Positions 36,187 through 44,461 of a stretch of DNA of 64,000 nucleotides are shown one piece after another. The notes under the pieces were generated by a model. The model was not told where the DNA came from. It made no database searches and worked only from the letters and a program-made list of their open reading frames with translations. The DNA lies in assembly GCF_001425785.1 (NCBI RefSeq), contig NZ_LMDI01000011.1, positions 62,001 through 126,000 on the forward strand. The letters are read 5' to 3'. The position numbers and the translations under genes are program-made. Origin of the DNA: Rhizobacter sp. Root1221. Lineage in GTDB: Bacteria > Pseudomonadota > Gammaproteobacteria > Burkholderiales > Burkholderiaceae_C. Position 1 is the first letter of the stretch, and each line of letters begins with the position of its first letter.

Positions 36187-36723
36187 TTAGCCGCTCACGG
36201 TTGGTTGACGGTAGTTCTTCATCAGCTCCTGCTGCGACTTCTGGTTCGCGTCCATCACGTAGGCGCTGCCGGCCGCTTGAGCGACCTGGGAGAAGAAGGT
36301 CATTTGGTTGGCCTTGAAGCCGGTGTCGATCTGGTCGAGCTTGGACGCGGTCATGACCGCCTGGGCGGCGTTCGCCGACGCCACGGAGGCGTTCGCGTTC
36401 TTGAGGCTCGCGTCGATGCGCGAGTAGTCCTCGGCCGCGCTGGCTTCGATGTTCATGGCACGGGCACTCAAGGAGCCGCCTTGTTCCGCCGCGATCACTC
36501 GGGCGAGGGAGAGCTGGGACATGGCCTTGCGGGCCCGGTCGGTCTGCTGCTCGAACGCCTGGGTCGCCTGCTGACGGGCGGTCTCTTGGTTGGCCGCGTA
36601 GGTGAGCCGGGTGTTCTTGTTGGCGGCGTCGGCTTGCTGCTCAAGCTGTTTGTCACTGTTGTCCTTCTGGACCGCGGCTGAAGCAAGCGCCATGACCGCC
36701 ATTACGGCGACGGGATTACACAT
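36187..36723 (-). CDS. Internal virion protein B (T7 gp14-like)
   Basis: 178 residues. A short hydrophobic N-terminus (MCNPVAVMAVMALASAAVQ) is followed by a Gln/Ala-rich helical body (QQATQAFEQQTDRARKAMSQ), as in gp14 proteins, which insert in the outer membrane during ejection. Overlaps the start of the gp13-position gene end by 8 bp. Confidence 0.85.
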   Translation of the reverse strand: MCNPVAVMAVMALASAAVQKDNSDKQLEQQADAANKNTRLTYAANQETARQQATQAFEQQTDRARKAMSQLSLARVIAAEQGGSLSARAMNIEASAAEDYSRIDASLKNANASVASANAAQAVMTASKLDQIDTGFKANQMTFFSQVAQAAGSAYVMDANQKSQQELMKNYRQPTVSG

Positions 36724-37141
36724 GGTGGTGTATGAGGTAGGGGCCCTTACTTGCCAGCGGCTTGAAGCCTAGCCAGCGCAGCCAGTTGAGGTGGACGTGG
36801 TTCTCGGCCCACGCGCTAGCGAACAGCGTGGGCGCGATGCCGTAGGCCCGCTCGATGGCGGGGCGGCATGCACGGATGAAGGACCTGGAGATCCGTTCGA
36901 TCTCGGGGGAGCCGACCATCCAAATGGAGGCAGCGTTGGGTTCGAGAGGCACGACGCCCCACACGCCGACCACCAGACCTGTGTTGGTCGTGATGGCCTC
37001 ACATAGGGCGCCGTGAGACAACCCGTATCGCAGGGCGTCCACTGGCCGCGTCCCTTCCAGGTCCAGCTCGGCAACGTCGCACGAACGGAGACGCGGGGCG
37101 AGGTCGAGGCAGTCGTGGGGGGTCGCGGGTCGGAGGATCAT
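36716..37141 (-). CDS. GNAT-like protein at the gp13 position
   Basis: 141 residues from ATG 37141 (MILRPATPHDCLDLAPRLRS). The pattern (ALCEAITTNTGLVVGVWGVV, SRSFIRACRPAIERAYGI, LNWLRWLGFKPL) follows a GNAT fold, which T7 gp13 also has. It lies between the tail tube B and gp14-like genes, exactly as gene 13 in T7. The start overlaps the preceding stop (ATGA). Needed for core assembly in T7; an enzymatic role is unproven. Confidence 0.78.
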   Translation of the reverse strand: MILRPATPHDCLDLAPRLRSCDVAELDLEGTRPVDALRYGLSHGALCEAITTNTGLVVGVWGVVPLEPNAASIWMVGSPEIERISRSFIRACRPAIERAYGIAPTLFASAWAENHVHLNWLRWLGFKPLASKGPYLIHHHV

Positions 37142-39477
37142 TTGGCGGTTGGGTTGGTGTAGCGAGCCTTGAGGGTCAGGCCGGTGATGCACATGGGAGC
37201 ACTGCTCTTGGTGCGGACGGTGAGCCGGGCCTTGTGGCCGGTGGCGTTGAACGGGACGGGGAACTGTCCGTTCTCGCCGAGTCGCGGTACCGGGGTCTGG
37301 TCGATGATCCGGGGGGACATCGGCTTGACCATCGGGACACGGTCGGGACGCGTGACGACAGCCTGGAAGTCGCCGGACACCAGGGTGTCGAGGACGACCT
37401 GGGAGACCTGGAGGCGACCTTGGGGCGTGGTCTTGTCCCCGACCGTCGCGTAGAACGGCGAGAACGTCCCGCTCCGCTCGAAGCGGACACCGAGATAGCC
37501 CTGGTCGGACTGGACGTCTCGGGGCGTGAAGGCGATCCACTGCGCACCGCTCAGGGCGGTGGTCACCGGGTACTCCCGGAACCAGCCTTCACCCTTGTCG
37601 ACGAGCAGGACGTACTCCAGGGCCGGAGCCCCGTACAGACCGGCCGGGCGGAAGGCTTCAGGGAGCACGGCCCAGCTGCGATTGGTCTGTACGTCCCATG
37701 TGAGTTGGACAACGCTGCCGAAGTCCAGGCGGTACTCATCCTCGGGCACGGTGCCGGTCCCAGCCTGCACGTTGACGGAGAGCCAGACGGTGTTGCCAGC
37801 CAGCTCGCCGATGATGTACAGGACGTCCTGGTCGACCCAGAAGGACAGGATCCGGGTGACGTCGAACGTCACCTTGGACCACGCGTTCTGTACCCGCTGC
37901 CCGTCCTTCCAGTGGCCCGTGTGGACGAACAAGGTGGAGGGCATGGAGTCGGTGCTCATGAACACGCGGCCGGCCAGGGCCGACCCACGGAGGCGCACGG
38001 CTCGTCCCTGGATGTACTTGGGGACGTGCTTGCTCAGGTCCTCGGCGGTGTTGTTGGCCGTGGTCTCGTCGTACTGGTACTCGAACAGCGTGGTGCGACC
38101 CAGCGATTCGCCCGTGTAGTACAGCGAGTCCCCGATGGCTCGGGGCTCACACTTCGGGTCGATCTGGTAGCGGGTAGCCACACCCAGGACAGCATCCGTG
38201 GGCGTGATCGGCTTGTCGCCTGCGACCTCCTGCTGGGCGTTGCTCGACAGGACCATGAGCTTCGAGCGGAAGGCCACGAGCCAGTCGATGCCGGCCACGT
38301 CGGGCGCGTCGGTCTCCAGCTTCACCGGGTCGTCTGCTGCCACGATGCGGGCACTGCCGCGGAAGAAGGAGTACAGGTCGTCCGGGCGGGAGCTGTAGAC
38401 GGAGTCGCCGGCCGCGAACCACATGCGGCCCTTCCAGTTCGCCAGGGCGGTGATCCGCTTGCCGATGAAGCCGGGCACCGGGTTGGTGACGTCGTCACCG
38501 ACCTTACGTGTCGCCCAGTCGCAGGGTTGAAGTTCGAACGCGGCAGGACCGGTCTGGTGCAGACGAATGGGCATGGAGCCCGGCGTCAGCGTACAGGTCG
38601 CCGCCTTGGTCGGCAGGTAGCTCGACTCGATCCACGCGTTCAGCACCGCGTCGTAGGTCACGTAGTACTGGCTCGACCCACTGCCGGAGCCCAGGTCGAC
38701 CAGGAGCGGGACACCCTGGTCGAAGACGCCAGGGAGGTCCGACAGCGCCTGCACGCGTCCCTTGACGCACAGGGACGAGGTCTCGTCCCAGTCGTTGGTG
38801 AACGAAAAGGAGTCGAGGATCTCGGCGGTCGCCGTGACCCGGATGACGTTCGGCGCCACACGGAACGCGTCCACGCCCGGCATGAGCTGGTTGATTCTCG
38901 CTGACAGGTTGAGGCACGCGAAGTCGCGTGACATGCTTGAGTTCTGGGGGACGCTGAAGATCGCGGTGCCGGCAGAGGACGTCGCCGTGAAGTTCTGAGC
39001 GGCCTGGGACAGCTTGCGGACCACGAGGTAGATGCTGGTCGCCGCGGGCTTCGCAGCGGACACTGCCGCGGCGGTGACGTCGGTGTTCAGGATGAAGACC
39101 GTGTCGAGGACCGTCAGGAAGCGCAGAGACGCCGAGGAGGCGCCGAGGTACTGCTGGACCCATGGACCGTACGTGATGGTCGCGGCGATCCCTGTGTTCA
39201 GGCTGCGCACCTCAAGCTCGCCGTCTCCGGCCTTGCGCATGACGCTCCAGGCGGACCCGTCCGTGGTGCGGAAGAAGTGGGTAGCCTGGGGCTTGTAGCC
39301 GCCTGAGGGCACGCCGACGATGAGCCGGGTCCCCTCGCGGTCGACGAAACCACCGAGGTCCACGGAGGGCAGGTAGTTGTCCAGCTCCTCCATCTGGGAC
39401 GGGGATCGCTGGAGCGGGGCCTGCCGGCTGACGCCGTGGTACAGACCGCCGATGCGTGGTTGCAGGAGGCCGTCCAT
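37138..39477 (-). CDS. Tail tubular protein B (T7 gp12-like, nozzle)
   Basis: 779 residues, close to the 794 of T7 gp12. Family start LLQPRIGGLYHGVSRQAPLQ and the characteristic RITALANWKGRMWFAAGDSV with EYQYDETT later on. Beta-rich throughout. Forms the tail nozzle to which fibres attach. Its ATG overlaps the tail-tube A stop (TAATG). Confidence 0.93.
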   Translation of the reverse strand: MDGLLQPRIGGLYHGVSRQAPLQRSPSQMEELDNYLPSVDLGGFVDREGTRLIVGVPSGGYKPQATHFFRTTDGSAWSVMRKAGDGELEVRSLNTGIAATITYGPWVQQYLGASSASLRFLTVLDTVFILNTDVTAAAVSAAKPAATSIYLVVRKLSQAAQNFTATSSAGTAIFSVPQNSSMSRDFACLNLSARINQLMPGVDAFRVAPNVIRVTATAEILDSFSFTNDWDETSSLCVKGRVQALSDLPGVFDQGVPLLVDLGSGSGSSQYYVTYDAVLNAWIESSYLPTKAATCTLTPGSMPIRLHQTGPAAFELQPCDWATRKVGDDVTNPVPGFIGKRITALANWKGRMWFAAGDSVYSSRPDDLYSFFRGSARIVAADDPVKLETDAPDVAGIDWLVAFRSKLMVLSSNAQQEVAGDKPITPTDAVLGVATRYQIDPKCEPRAIGDSLYYTGESLGRTTLFEYQYDETTANNTAEDLSKHVPKYIQGRAVRLRGSALAGRVFMSTDSMPSTLFVHTGHWKDGQRVQNAWSKVTFDVTRILSFWVDQDVLYIIGELAGNTVWLSVNVQAGTGTVPEDEYRLDFGSVVQLTWDVQTNRSWAVLPEAFRPAGLYGAPALEYVLLVDKGEGWFREYPVTTALSGAQWIAFTPRDVQSDQGYLGVRFERSGTFSPFYATVGDKTTPQGRLQVSQVVLDTLVSGDFQAVVTRPDRVPMVKPMSPRIIDQTPVPRLGENGQFPVPFNATGHKARLTVRTKSSAPMCITGLTLKARYTNPTAK

Positions 39478-40046
39478 TACAGCGGGCCTCGGTAGGACCG
39501 ACGACGCAGGTACGCGAGGTCGGGGTTGTCCAGGATGTTGTAGTCGTCGACATCGGACTCAGCGTCCGCGGCGTCAGCGCCGGCCTCGGCCGACTCCTCA
39601 CGCGCGTAGTTGTCGAGGGTGTCCGAGGACACGTAGCCGCGCTGGTACTTCTTCGCGGACATGGCGACGATCTGGTTCTGGACGGCGTAGGGCACGTCCT
39701 CGAAGGGGAAGTTCAGGATGACCCGGACCTCCACGGGAGCCGTGAAGACGAACGAGCGGGTCTTGCGGTCGTACAGGCGGGCGCCACGTTGGACTGCGTC
39801 CAGGCCGGGATCGACCGGGTCGATGGAGAGCACGTTGTCTGCGACCGTGACGATGCCGTCCACGTCGGGGGACAGGTCTTGTATCTCGGTGTTGAAGGAC
39901 CATCCCTTAGCCAATACCTTCCGGGTCTCGGCGTCGATGACGGCACTCGCGTTCGCGTAGTCGCCGGCACCCTCGATCTCTTGGAGGATTACGGATTCGC
40001 CGATGGCCACCATGATCTGGTTGACGGCTTCAAGTCGTGTGAGCAT
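39477..40046 (-). CDS. Tail tubular protein A (T7 gp11-like)
   Basis: 189 residues (T7 gp11 is 196). Signature start MLTRLEAVNQIMVAIGESVI and DAETRKVLAKGWSFNTEIQD, typical of the gatekeeper ring between portal and nozzle. Follows the capsid gene and terminator. Confidence 0.93.
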   Translation of the reverse strand: MLTRLEAVNQIMVAIGESVILQEIEGAGDYANASAVIDAETRKVLAKGWSFNTEIQDLSPDVDGIVTVADNVLSIDPVDPGLDAVQRGARLYDRKTRSFVFTAPVEVRVILNFPFEDVPYAVQNQIVAMSAKKYQRGYVSSDTLDNYAREESAEAGADAADAESDVDDYNILDNPDLAYLRRRSYRGPL

Positions 40047-40059
40047 TGGATAGGGGACG

Positions 40060-40098
40060 AAAAAAGAGGGACCCCCCTGCGTACAGAGAGTCCCTCTT
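40060..40098 (-). terminator. Rho-independent terminator after capsid gene (T-phi equivalent)
   Basis: On the minus strand AAGAGGGAC pairs with GTCCCTCTT across a 17-base loop and runs into TTTTTT. It lies 11 bp after the capsid stop and before the tail-tube A gene, the exact position of T-phi in T7, where it reduces transcription of downstream genes relative to the capsid. Confidence 0.9.
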
Positions 40099-40108
40099 GG
40101 GTGGCTAG

Positions 40109-41095
40109 TTAGGCCGTGGCGAATTCCACCGCCAGCTCCTCACGGAGCGTGCCGTGGCCGTTGATGCGCTTGGCGAGCATGAAGTCCTCCTGACGGCGGA
40201 CGTCACGGGTCGCTTCAGCGGTCACGCCGAGCAGCGACAGGGTCGCGACGGCGTCCGGCGCCCAGAGGATGCCGGTCGTGTTCGAGTAGTCCGCGCGGTA
40301 CTTCGAGAACACCGAGGTCACGGCGGTCTCGTTGATCGACGGCAGCAGGTTCGACGTGAAGATCGTCACGCCCTCGAAGCGGATGGCTTCGGTCACAGCC
40401 GAGCCGACGCCGACCGAGGCCAGTTGAATCATGCTCGACAAGTTGACGTACTGGCCGTTGATCTGCGCGTACTTGATCGCGTCGAACACCGTCGGGTTGA
40501 CCACCATGTACAGCGTGGTGCCCACCGGGACGTTCTTCGCTTGCAGGGCCAGCTTCGCTTCGCGGATCTTGTTCATCCATACGATGCCGTCCGTGCCGGC
40601 GACGCCGGTCAGGCCGGCGTTCACGATGCGGTTGCCGCCCAGACGCAGCGTGCCGGTCGCGGCGGTACGGGCCGCCAGGATCAGCGAACGCATCACGTTC
40701 TGGTCGAAGGTACGCGCCAGGGCTTGACCCATGTCGGTCACCATCGGGGCACGCACGTCGAAGTGCGACATCAGGACGTCCATGTCCCACAGCGCGTGGC
40801 TCGCCACCAGGGGCGCATCGACCGTCACGGTCACTTCGTCCGTCGCGAACGCGTTGCCCAGCAGCTCTTGGCCGCGGGTGATGTACTCGGCGACCGACGT
40901 ACCGGTCTTCGGGAACTGCCAGCTCTTGCCGGCGCCGATGGTCTTCTCGCGGGTCTTGCCCTGCATGACCGTCGAAGCGGTCAGTGCGGTGAGGACTTCA
41001 CCACCGAATTGTTTGAGGAACAGGGCCCGGTCGTCGGAGCCCGATGCGCCGGTGCCGAAGGCGATCGTCGCGGTGTTGGTGTCACCAAAAGCCAT
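40109..41095 (-). CDS. Major capsid protein (T7 gp10-like)
   Basis: 328 residues with HK97-type podoviral capsid features: ALFLKQFGGEVLTALTASTV near residue 25, GKSWQFPKTGTSVAEYITRG and ARTFDQNVMRSLILAART, ending in QEDFMLAKRINGHGTLREEL. It forms the T=7 shell. It has its own terminator downstream and a hairpin upstream (41126-41175). No sign of a gp10B-type frameshift extension. Confidence 0.93.
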   Translation of the reverse strand: MAFGDTNTATIAFGTGASGSDDRALFLKQFGGEVLTALTASTVMQGKTREKTIGAGKSWQFPKTGTSVAEYITRGQELLGNAFATDEVTVTVDAPLVASHALWDMDVLMSHFDVRAPMVTDMGQALARTFDQNVMRSLILAARTAATGTLRLGGNRIVNAGLTGVAGTDGIVWMNKIREAKLALQAKNVPVGTTLYMVVNPTVFDAIKYAQINGQYVNLSSMIQLASVGVGSAVTEAIRFEGVTIFTSNLLPSINETAVTSVFSKYRADYSNTTGILWAPDAVATLSLLGVTAEATRDVRRQEDFMLAKRINGHGTLREELAVEFATA

Positions 41096-41125
41096 TGCAG
41101 CTTCTTTCTTTTCTGAGGGGAGGAA

Positions 41126-41175
41126 TGGCTCCGCCTGGGCCCTTGGGGAAAGGGCCGCGAGGAATGGGCGGAGCG
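41126..41175 (-). promoter_or_regulatory. Long stem-loop between scaffold and capsid genes
   Basis: GGCTCCGCC pairs with GGCGGAGC and GGGCCCTT with AAGGGCC, giving a long two-part hairpin in the scaffold-capsid leader. In T7 RNase III cuts and stable 5' hairpins raise capsid mRNA stability, and this could act the same way. No T-tract follows, so it is not a simple terminator. Confidence 0.6.
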
Positions 41176-41209
41176 CGGGGGAGGAGAGGGGAGCTAGCCC
41201 CTCAGAGGA

Positions 41210-41995
41210 TCAGTAGCGGGAGATCGCGAGGCGCGACTTCACCGAGTTGTGGTACGCCTCGTCGGTCCAGTAGCGGGGGTCGCTCATGGCCTGCGTGACT
41301 TCGCCTTGGCTCTTGAAACCCACCGTGGTGCCGGACGCCGTGGCGTTGCCAAGCGCGATGCTCGGGTCACGACCCGCGTTCATGCGTTGCTGGAGGACGG
41401 CGATGGCTTCGTTGGCCGTGGAGCCGTTGAGCTGGGTGTCGTAGAACTGGCGTTGCTCGGGAGTCAGGTTCTTCTGACCCCAGGCGACCAGCTCCTTGAA
41501 GTTCGCTTCGCCGCCGGCTGCTTGGTAGAGCGCCTGCGTCTGCGAGGCGACCAGGGCACGCTGGCCGGCGAGGTGAGCGGCGTGGTGCTGCTCGATGGCG
41601 TCCTTGGGGAAGCCAAGCTTGACCAGTGCGTCCACCAGGGTGTCCGGGAGCTTGTCGGCGTTGAAGCCCGCTGCGAACTCGGCGACGAGCGCTTCGTTGA
41701 CGGCTGGAGCTTCGGACTCCTTGGCCTCGTCCTTCGGTTCATCGGCCTTCGGCTCCTCTTTGGGAGCGTCCGGGTTGTCCGTGAGTTTCGGGGCAGGGTC
41801 GTTGGGGTCGACCACCGGGTCGGTCTTGGCCTCCGGCGGCGGAGCCGGCTTGGCGAACTGTGAGTCATACGCAGCGATCATCGCGTCGCGATGCTCCGGG
41901 GTGCCCGGGAGGGGCTCCGCGGGGGCAGGGCTCGGGGATGCCGCGGTGGGCGCGGGGGCGCCCGGGACTGCGGTTTGAGTGGAGGCTTCGCTCAT
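41210..41995 (-). CDS. Capsid assembly scaffolding protein (T7 gp9-like)
   Basis: 261 residues, acidic and proline rich at the start (APTAASPSPAPAEPLPGTPE), helical in the centre and with a C-terminal region expected to touch the capsid (SDPRYWTDEAYHNSVKSRLA). Scaffolds capsid assembly and then leaves. Position between portal and capsid is diagnostic. Confidence 0.9.
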   Translation of the reverse strand: MSEASTQTAVPGAPAPTAASPSPAPAEPLPGTPEHRDAMIAAYDSQFAKPAPPPEAKTDPVVDPNDPAPKLTDNPDAPKEEPKADEPKDEAKESEAPAVNEALVAEFAAGFNADKLPDTLVDALVKLGFPKDAIEQHHAAHLAGQRALVASQTQALYQAAGGEANFKELVAWGQKNLTPEQRQFYDTQLNGSTANEAIAVLQQRMNAGRDPSIALGNATASGTTVGFKSQGEVTQAMSDPRYWTDEAYHNSVKSRLAISRY

Positions 41996-43518
41996 TGAGT
42001 GGTTTGTTGAGCCATGGCTCCTGCCACCGGGCCGGCGACAGCCTTGGCGATGTCAGAGGTCATGGCTTGTTGTTGTTTCGCTTGGCGGTTGGCAGCGACC
42101 TCGTCGCCCGACCGGACTGCGCCGGGGAAGCCGATGGCGGCGACCGTGGGGCCCAGGATGGTGTCGAGCTTCAGGTAGTCCGCGGCCTCCTCTTGGAAGG
42201 CTTGCGGGACTTCTGCGAACAGACCGAACAGGGTGCGGGCCTTGTTGACCTGGGCGTCCTTGCCGAGCGCTTCGAGACCCGTGGTGACCTCGATGTTCAC
42301 CTTGTCCCCCAGGTCTGGCAGCTCACCGCGGCTCTGCATCTGAGCGATGAGCTTGCGGATGCGCCAACGCTGGAAGCCGGAGAGCAGGGAGTAGACGCCC
42401 CCGAGTGCTTGCTCGATCTCCGATGCAAGCATCTGGAGTTCGTAGGCAGTCACGCGCTCGGCGTCGCGGCGAAGGTCCCCGGTCAGCAGAAAGGCTTGCG
42501 CCAGACCACGCTGAAGGTCTTGCTTCTCGGCCGCCATGGTCTGCATAGCAGCGGCGTTGTTGAACTGGAAGGGCTGGATGTCGCCGTTCTGTCCGCCGCG
42601 ACCCGACAGCACAGCGCCGTTCCGGGCTTCCTGGATCCGCTTGCGCAGGTTCCCGCCGGAGGCGTTGGGAGCCACGAAGATCAGGTTCCGGGACGCCATC
42701 GCTGACGCTTCGCGGAGCTGCTGCGACACGACGTCCAGGGACTGGAGGTCCGAGTAGTTGTTCTCGCAGTGCGAGCGACCGTAGTGCTCGCCGGGAACGA
42801 GTTCCCAGGCCGGGCAGTTGAAGGGCATGATGCCCGTGTGAGTCGTCTCGACCGTGATGGTCTGGTCGTCGAGGTCCTGCTGGACGGTGTAGCTCTTGTC
42901 GACGTCGCGGTCCCCGGCCTTCCTGGTGAAGCGGGTGTACAGCGTGACGGTCTCGTCCTCCTTCTTCTCCGTGTGGATCCGAAGGTGTTGGGGAAGAGAA
43001 CGCACGCGCATCTGCTCGGCGGTCACGGCCTCGATCACTTCGCCGTCCCAGTCCCGGACGCAAACGAATTGCTCCAGGCGGTACTGCTTGAGGGTGCCGG
43101 CCGGGGTGATGTACTCGCCGATGTTGCCGGCGACGATCAGGTGGAGCAGGGCGGTGTAGGTGGGGCGACGCCAGCCGAGCGACTCGACCTTGTCGTTCAC
43201 GAGCTGCTCGCACTTGGCTAGGCCGACCACGATGTCCGGAGGGGGCGTGAGTTCGCCTTGTTCCATAAGGACCTCGGTGGGCACCTTGAGGTTGAAGCTC
43301 GACACGCCCGGCGGGAGCAGGGACATCAAGAGCTTCGACGCGAGGTTCAGGGATGCCCGGGAGTTGAAGGACTGGTAGGTCTGAGGAAGGATGTTGGCGG
43401 CCGTTTGGCCTTCGGAGGGACACACCGAGGGCACGGTGAGCGCAGCGCAGCGCCGGGCCCGGTCCAGGTAAGGCTGGCGGTCGGGTTCGAGCAGCGAGTA
43501 GCGTTCGACGAGCTTCAA
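41992..43518 (-). CDS. Portal protein (T7 gp8-like, head-tail connector)
   Basis: 508 residues (T7 gp8 is 536). Conserved features: RYSLLEPDRQPYLDRARRCA at the start, LNLASKLLMSLLPPGVSSF, and the wing/stem region ERVTAYELQMLASEIEQALG. Twelve copies form the DNA entry channel. The start overlaps the upstream small gene by 4 bp. Confidence 0.94.
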   Translation of the reverse strand: MKLVERYSLLEPDRQPYLDRARRCAALTVPSVCPSEGQTAANILPQTYQSFNSRASLNLASKLLMSLLPPGVSSFNLKVPTEVLMEQGELTPPPDIVVGLAKCEQLVNDKVESLGWRRPTYTALLHLIVAGNIGEYITPAGTLKQYRLEQFVCVRDWDGEVIEAVTAEQMRVRSLPQHLRIHTEKKEDETVTLYTRFTRKAGDRDVDKSYTVQQDLDDQTITVETTHTGIMPFNCPAWELVPGEHYGRSHCENNYSDLQSLDVVSQQLREASAMASRNLIFVAPNASGGNLRKRIQEARNGAVLSGRGGQNGDIQPFQFNNAAAMQTMAAEKQDLQRGLAQAFLLTGDLRRDAERVTAYELQMLASEIEQALGGVYSLLSGFQRWRIRKLIAQMQSRGELPDLGDKVNIEVTTGLEALGKDAQVNKARTLFGLFAEVPQAFQEEAADYLKLDTILGPTVAAIGFPGAVRSGDEVAANRQAKQQQAMTSDIAKAVAGPVAGAMAQQTTQ

Positions 43519-43706
43519 GGCTGCACCCCCACGCCCGGCACGGAGGTGGCCGGGGCGGTCAGGTACTGGGCGCGAAGGGCGTTACGGTTGGCAGTGCGGC
43601 GCTGTGCCGCTTGCTGCGGGGTGTCCTCAGCTCCGAAGACCGCCTTGGCTTGCGGGGCGTCCGGCTGGGGAGGCGGCGGAGGTGCCGGGGTCTTGGGAGA
43701 GCCCAT
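43515..43706 (-). CDS. Small virion protein upstream of portal (gp6.7/gp7.3-like)
   Basis: 63 residues from ATG 43706: a proline-rich start (MGSPKTPAPPPPPQPDAPQA) and a basic Ala/Arg segment (QAAQRRTANRNALRAQYL). This composition and the place before the portal gene fit the small head/tail-assembly proteins of T7-like phages. Overlaps the preceding GNAT-like gene by 80 bp in another frame. Confidence 0.6.
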   Translation of the reverse strand: MGSPKTPAPPPPPQPDAPQAKAVFGAEDTPQQAAQRRTANRNALRAQYLTAPATSVPGVGVQP

Positions 43707-44166
43707 TGGTGTACAGGTCCAGGGTGAACCCCCAGTGGCGCGGGTCGTGCTCGAACCCCAGTCGTTCGACCAGGGCACGGTGTTCCGGCAGGGGGTGGGC
43801 GACCACGCGGGTCGCGCCGGTTGCTCGCGCTGAAGCGGCGAGGTACTTGAGAGTTCTCGGGGTCACCCAGCGGCCACGAAGGCCGGGGGAGACGCAGAGG
43901 TGTAGGGTGACGACCGGGGAGGCAAGCGTCTGGAACCACACAGCACCCCGCATGCGACCACCCACCCGGAGAAGGTGGACAGTGCAGTCCTCCAAAAGGT
44001 CCGAGGACCATTCAGAGGCTTGGGGGTAGCTCCAGTGGAGGAGGTTCTCGTACAGCTCAAGGTGTTCCCTCCACGTCGTTGGCCTTGTCCACTTGATCCG
44101 CGATGTCGCGGATGGCAGCGAGGGCTTCATGGAATCCTGCGAGTTCATGTGCGGCGGTGTAGTCAC
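43627..44166 (-). CDS. GNAT-like protein upstream of portal
   Basis: Up to 179 residues. GNAT pattern: TWREHLELYENLLHWSYPQA, GGRMRGAVWFQTLASPVVTL, LHLCVSPGLRGRWVTPRTLK (acetyl-CoA loop region) and LVERLGFEHDPRHWGFTLDL. Start uncertain; the internal methionine of MKPSLPSATS is plausible and reduces the overlap with the preceding gene. Third GNAT-like protein in the prophage. Substrate unknown. Confidence 0.65.
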   Translation of the reverse strand: MTTPPHMNSQDSMKPSLPSATSRIKWTRPTTWREHLELYENLLHWSYPQASEWSSDLLEDCTVHLLRVGGRMRGAVWFQTLASPVVTLHLCVSPGLRGRWVTPRTLKYLAASARATGATRVVAHPLPEHRALVERLGFEHDPRHWGFTLDLYTNGLSQDPGTSAASPAGRPASQGGLRS

Positions 44167-44461
44167 GGGCCCGAACCAACGCCAGGGCGTCCTCGGCGGG
44201 GGTGAGGAAGTTCAGGTAATCGACCAGCGCACGCAGCTCATAGGACCCAGGAATCCCGAGGGGGAGCCTGTCGTCCGTCTCAGAGAATCTCTGAGAATCC
44301 TTAGATATAGAGTTAGGGCCGGCGTCACTTTGCGGGGGTTTATTCCCTTCCGGCGCCGTCGCCAGGAGTTTCCAGCCTAGGACGTAGCGGGCCCCGAAGT
44401 AGTGCGAGATACCAGCTTTGCAGGCCCTCCAGGCGGAGCGAATTGCGCTGACAGATTTCAT
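44057..44461 (-). CDS. Hypothetical phage protein, start uncertain
   Basis: Open frame of up to 134 residues. Its convincing part is the C-terminal 65 (YELRALVDYLNFLTPAEDAL, HEALAAIRDIADQVDKAND), a helical acidic segment. The first half overlaps the end of Rz and contains promoter-like copy c, so the true start probably lies below 44320, but no ATG is available in frame there. Could be expressed from a TTG. Confidence 0.4.
   Translation of the reverse strand: MKSVSAIRSAWRACKAGISHYFGARYVLGWKLLATAPEGNKPPQSDAGPNSISKDSQRFSETDDRLPLGIPGSYELRALVDYLNFLTPAEDALALVRARDYTAAHELAGFHEALAAIRDIADQVDKANDVEGTP
44279..44295. promoter_or_regulatory. Perfect 8-bp dyad after promoter copy c
   Basis: CTCAGAGAATCTCTGAG, arms of eight bases around one central base, 26 bp downstream (minus strand) of promoter-like copy c. 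The sequence in between (CTCTATATCTAAGGA) resembles that after copy b. Confidence 0.5.
44321..44347 (-). promoter_or_regulatory. Candidate phage RNA polymerase promoter, copy c
   Basis: Minus strand core AATAAACCCCCGCAAAGTGA. It overlaps the Rz stop codon (GAA TAA) and points into the portal-scaffold-capsid operon, the natural place for a late (class III) phage promoter. Confidence 0.6.

Noticed and set aside
40109-41095. Frameshifted minor capsid form as in T7 gp10B
   Set aside because: The capsid stop is followed at once by the terminator, leaving no extension in another frame.
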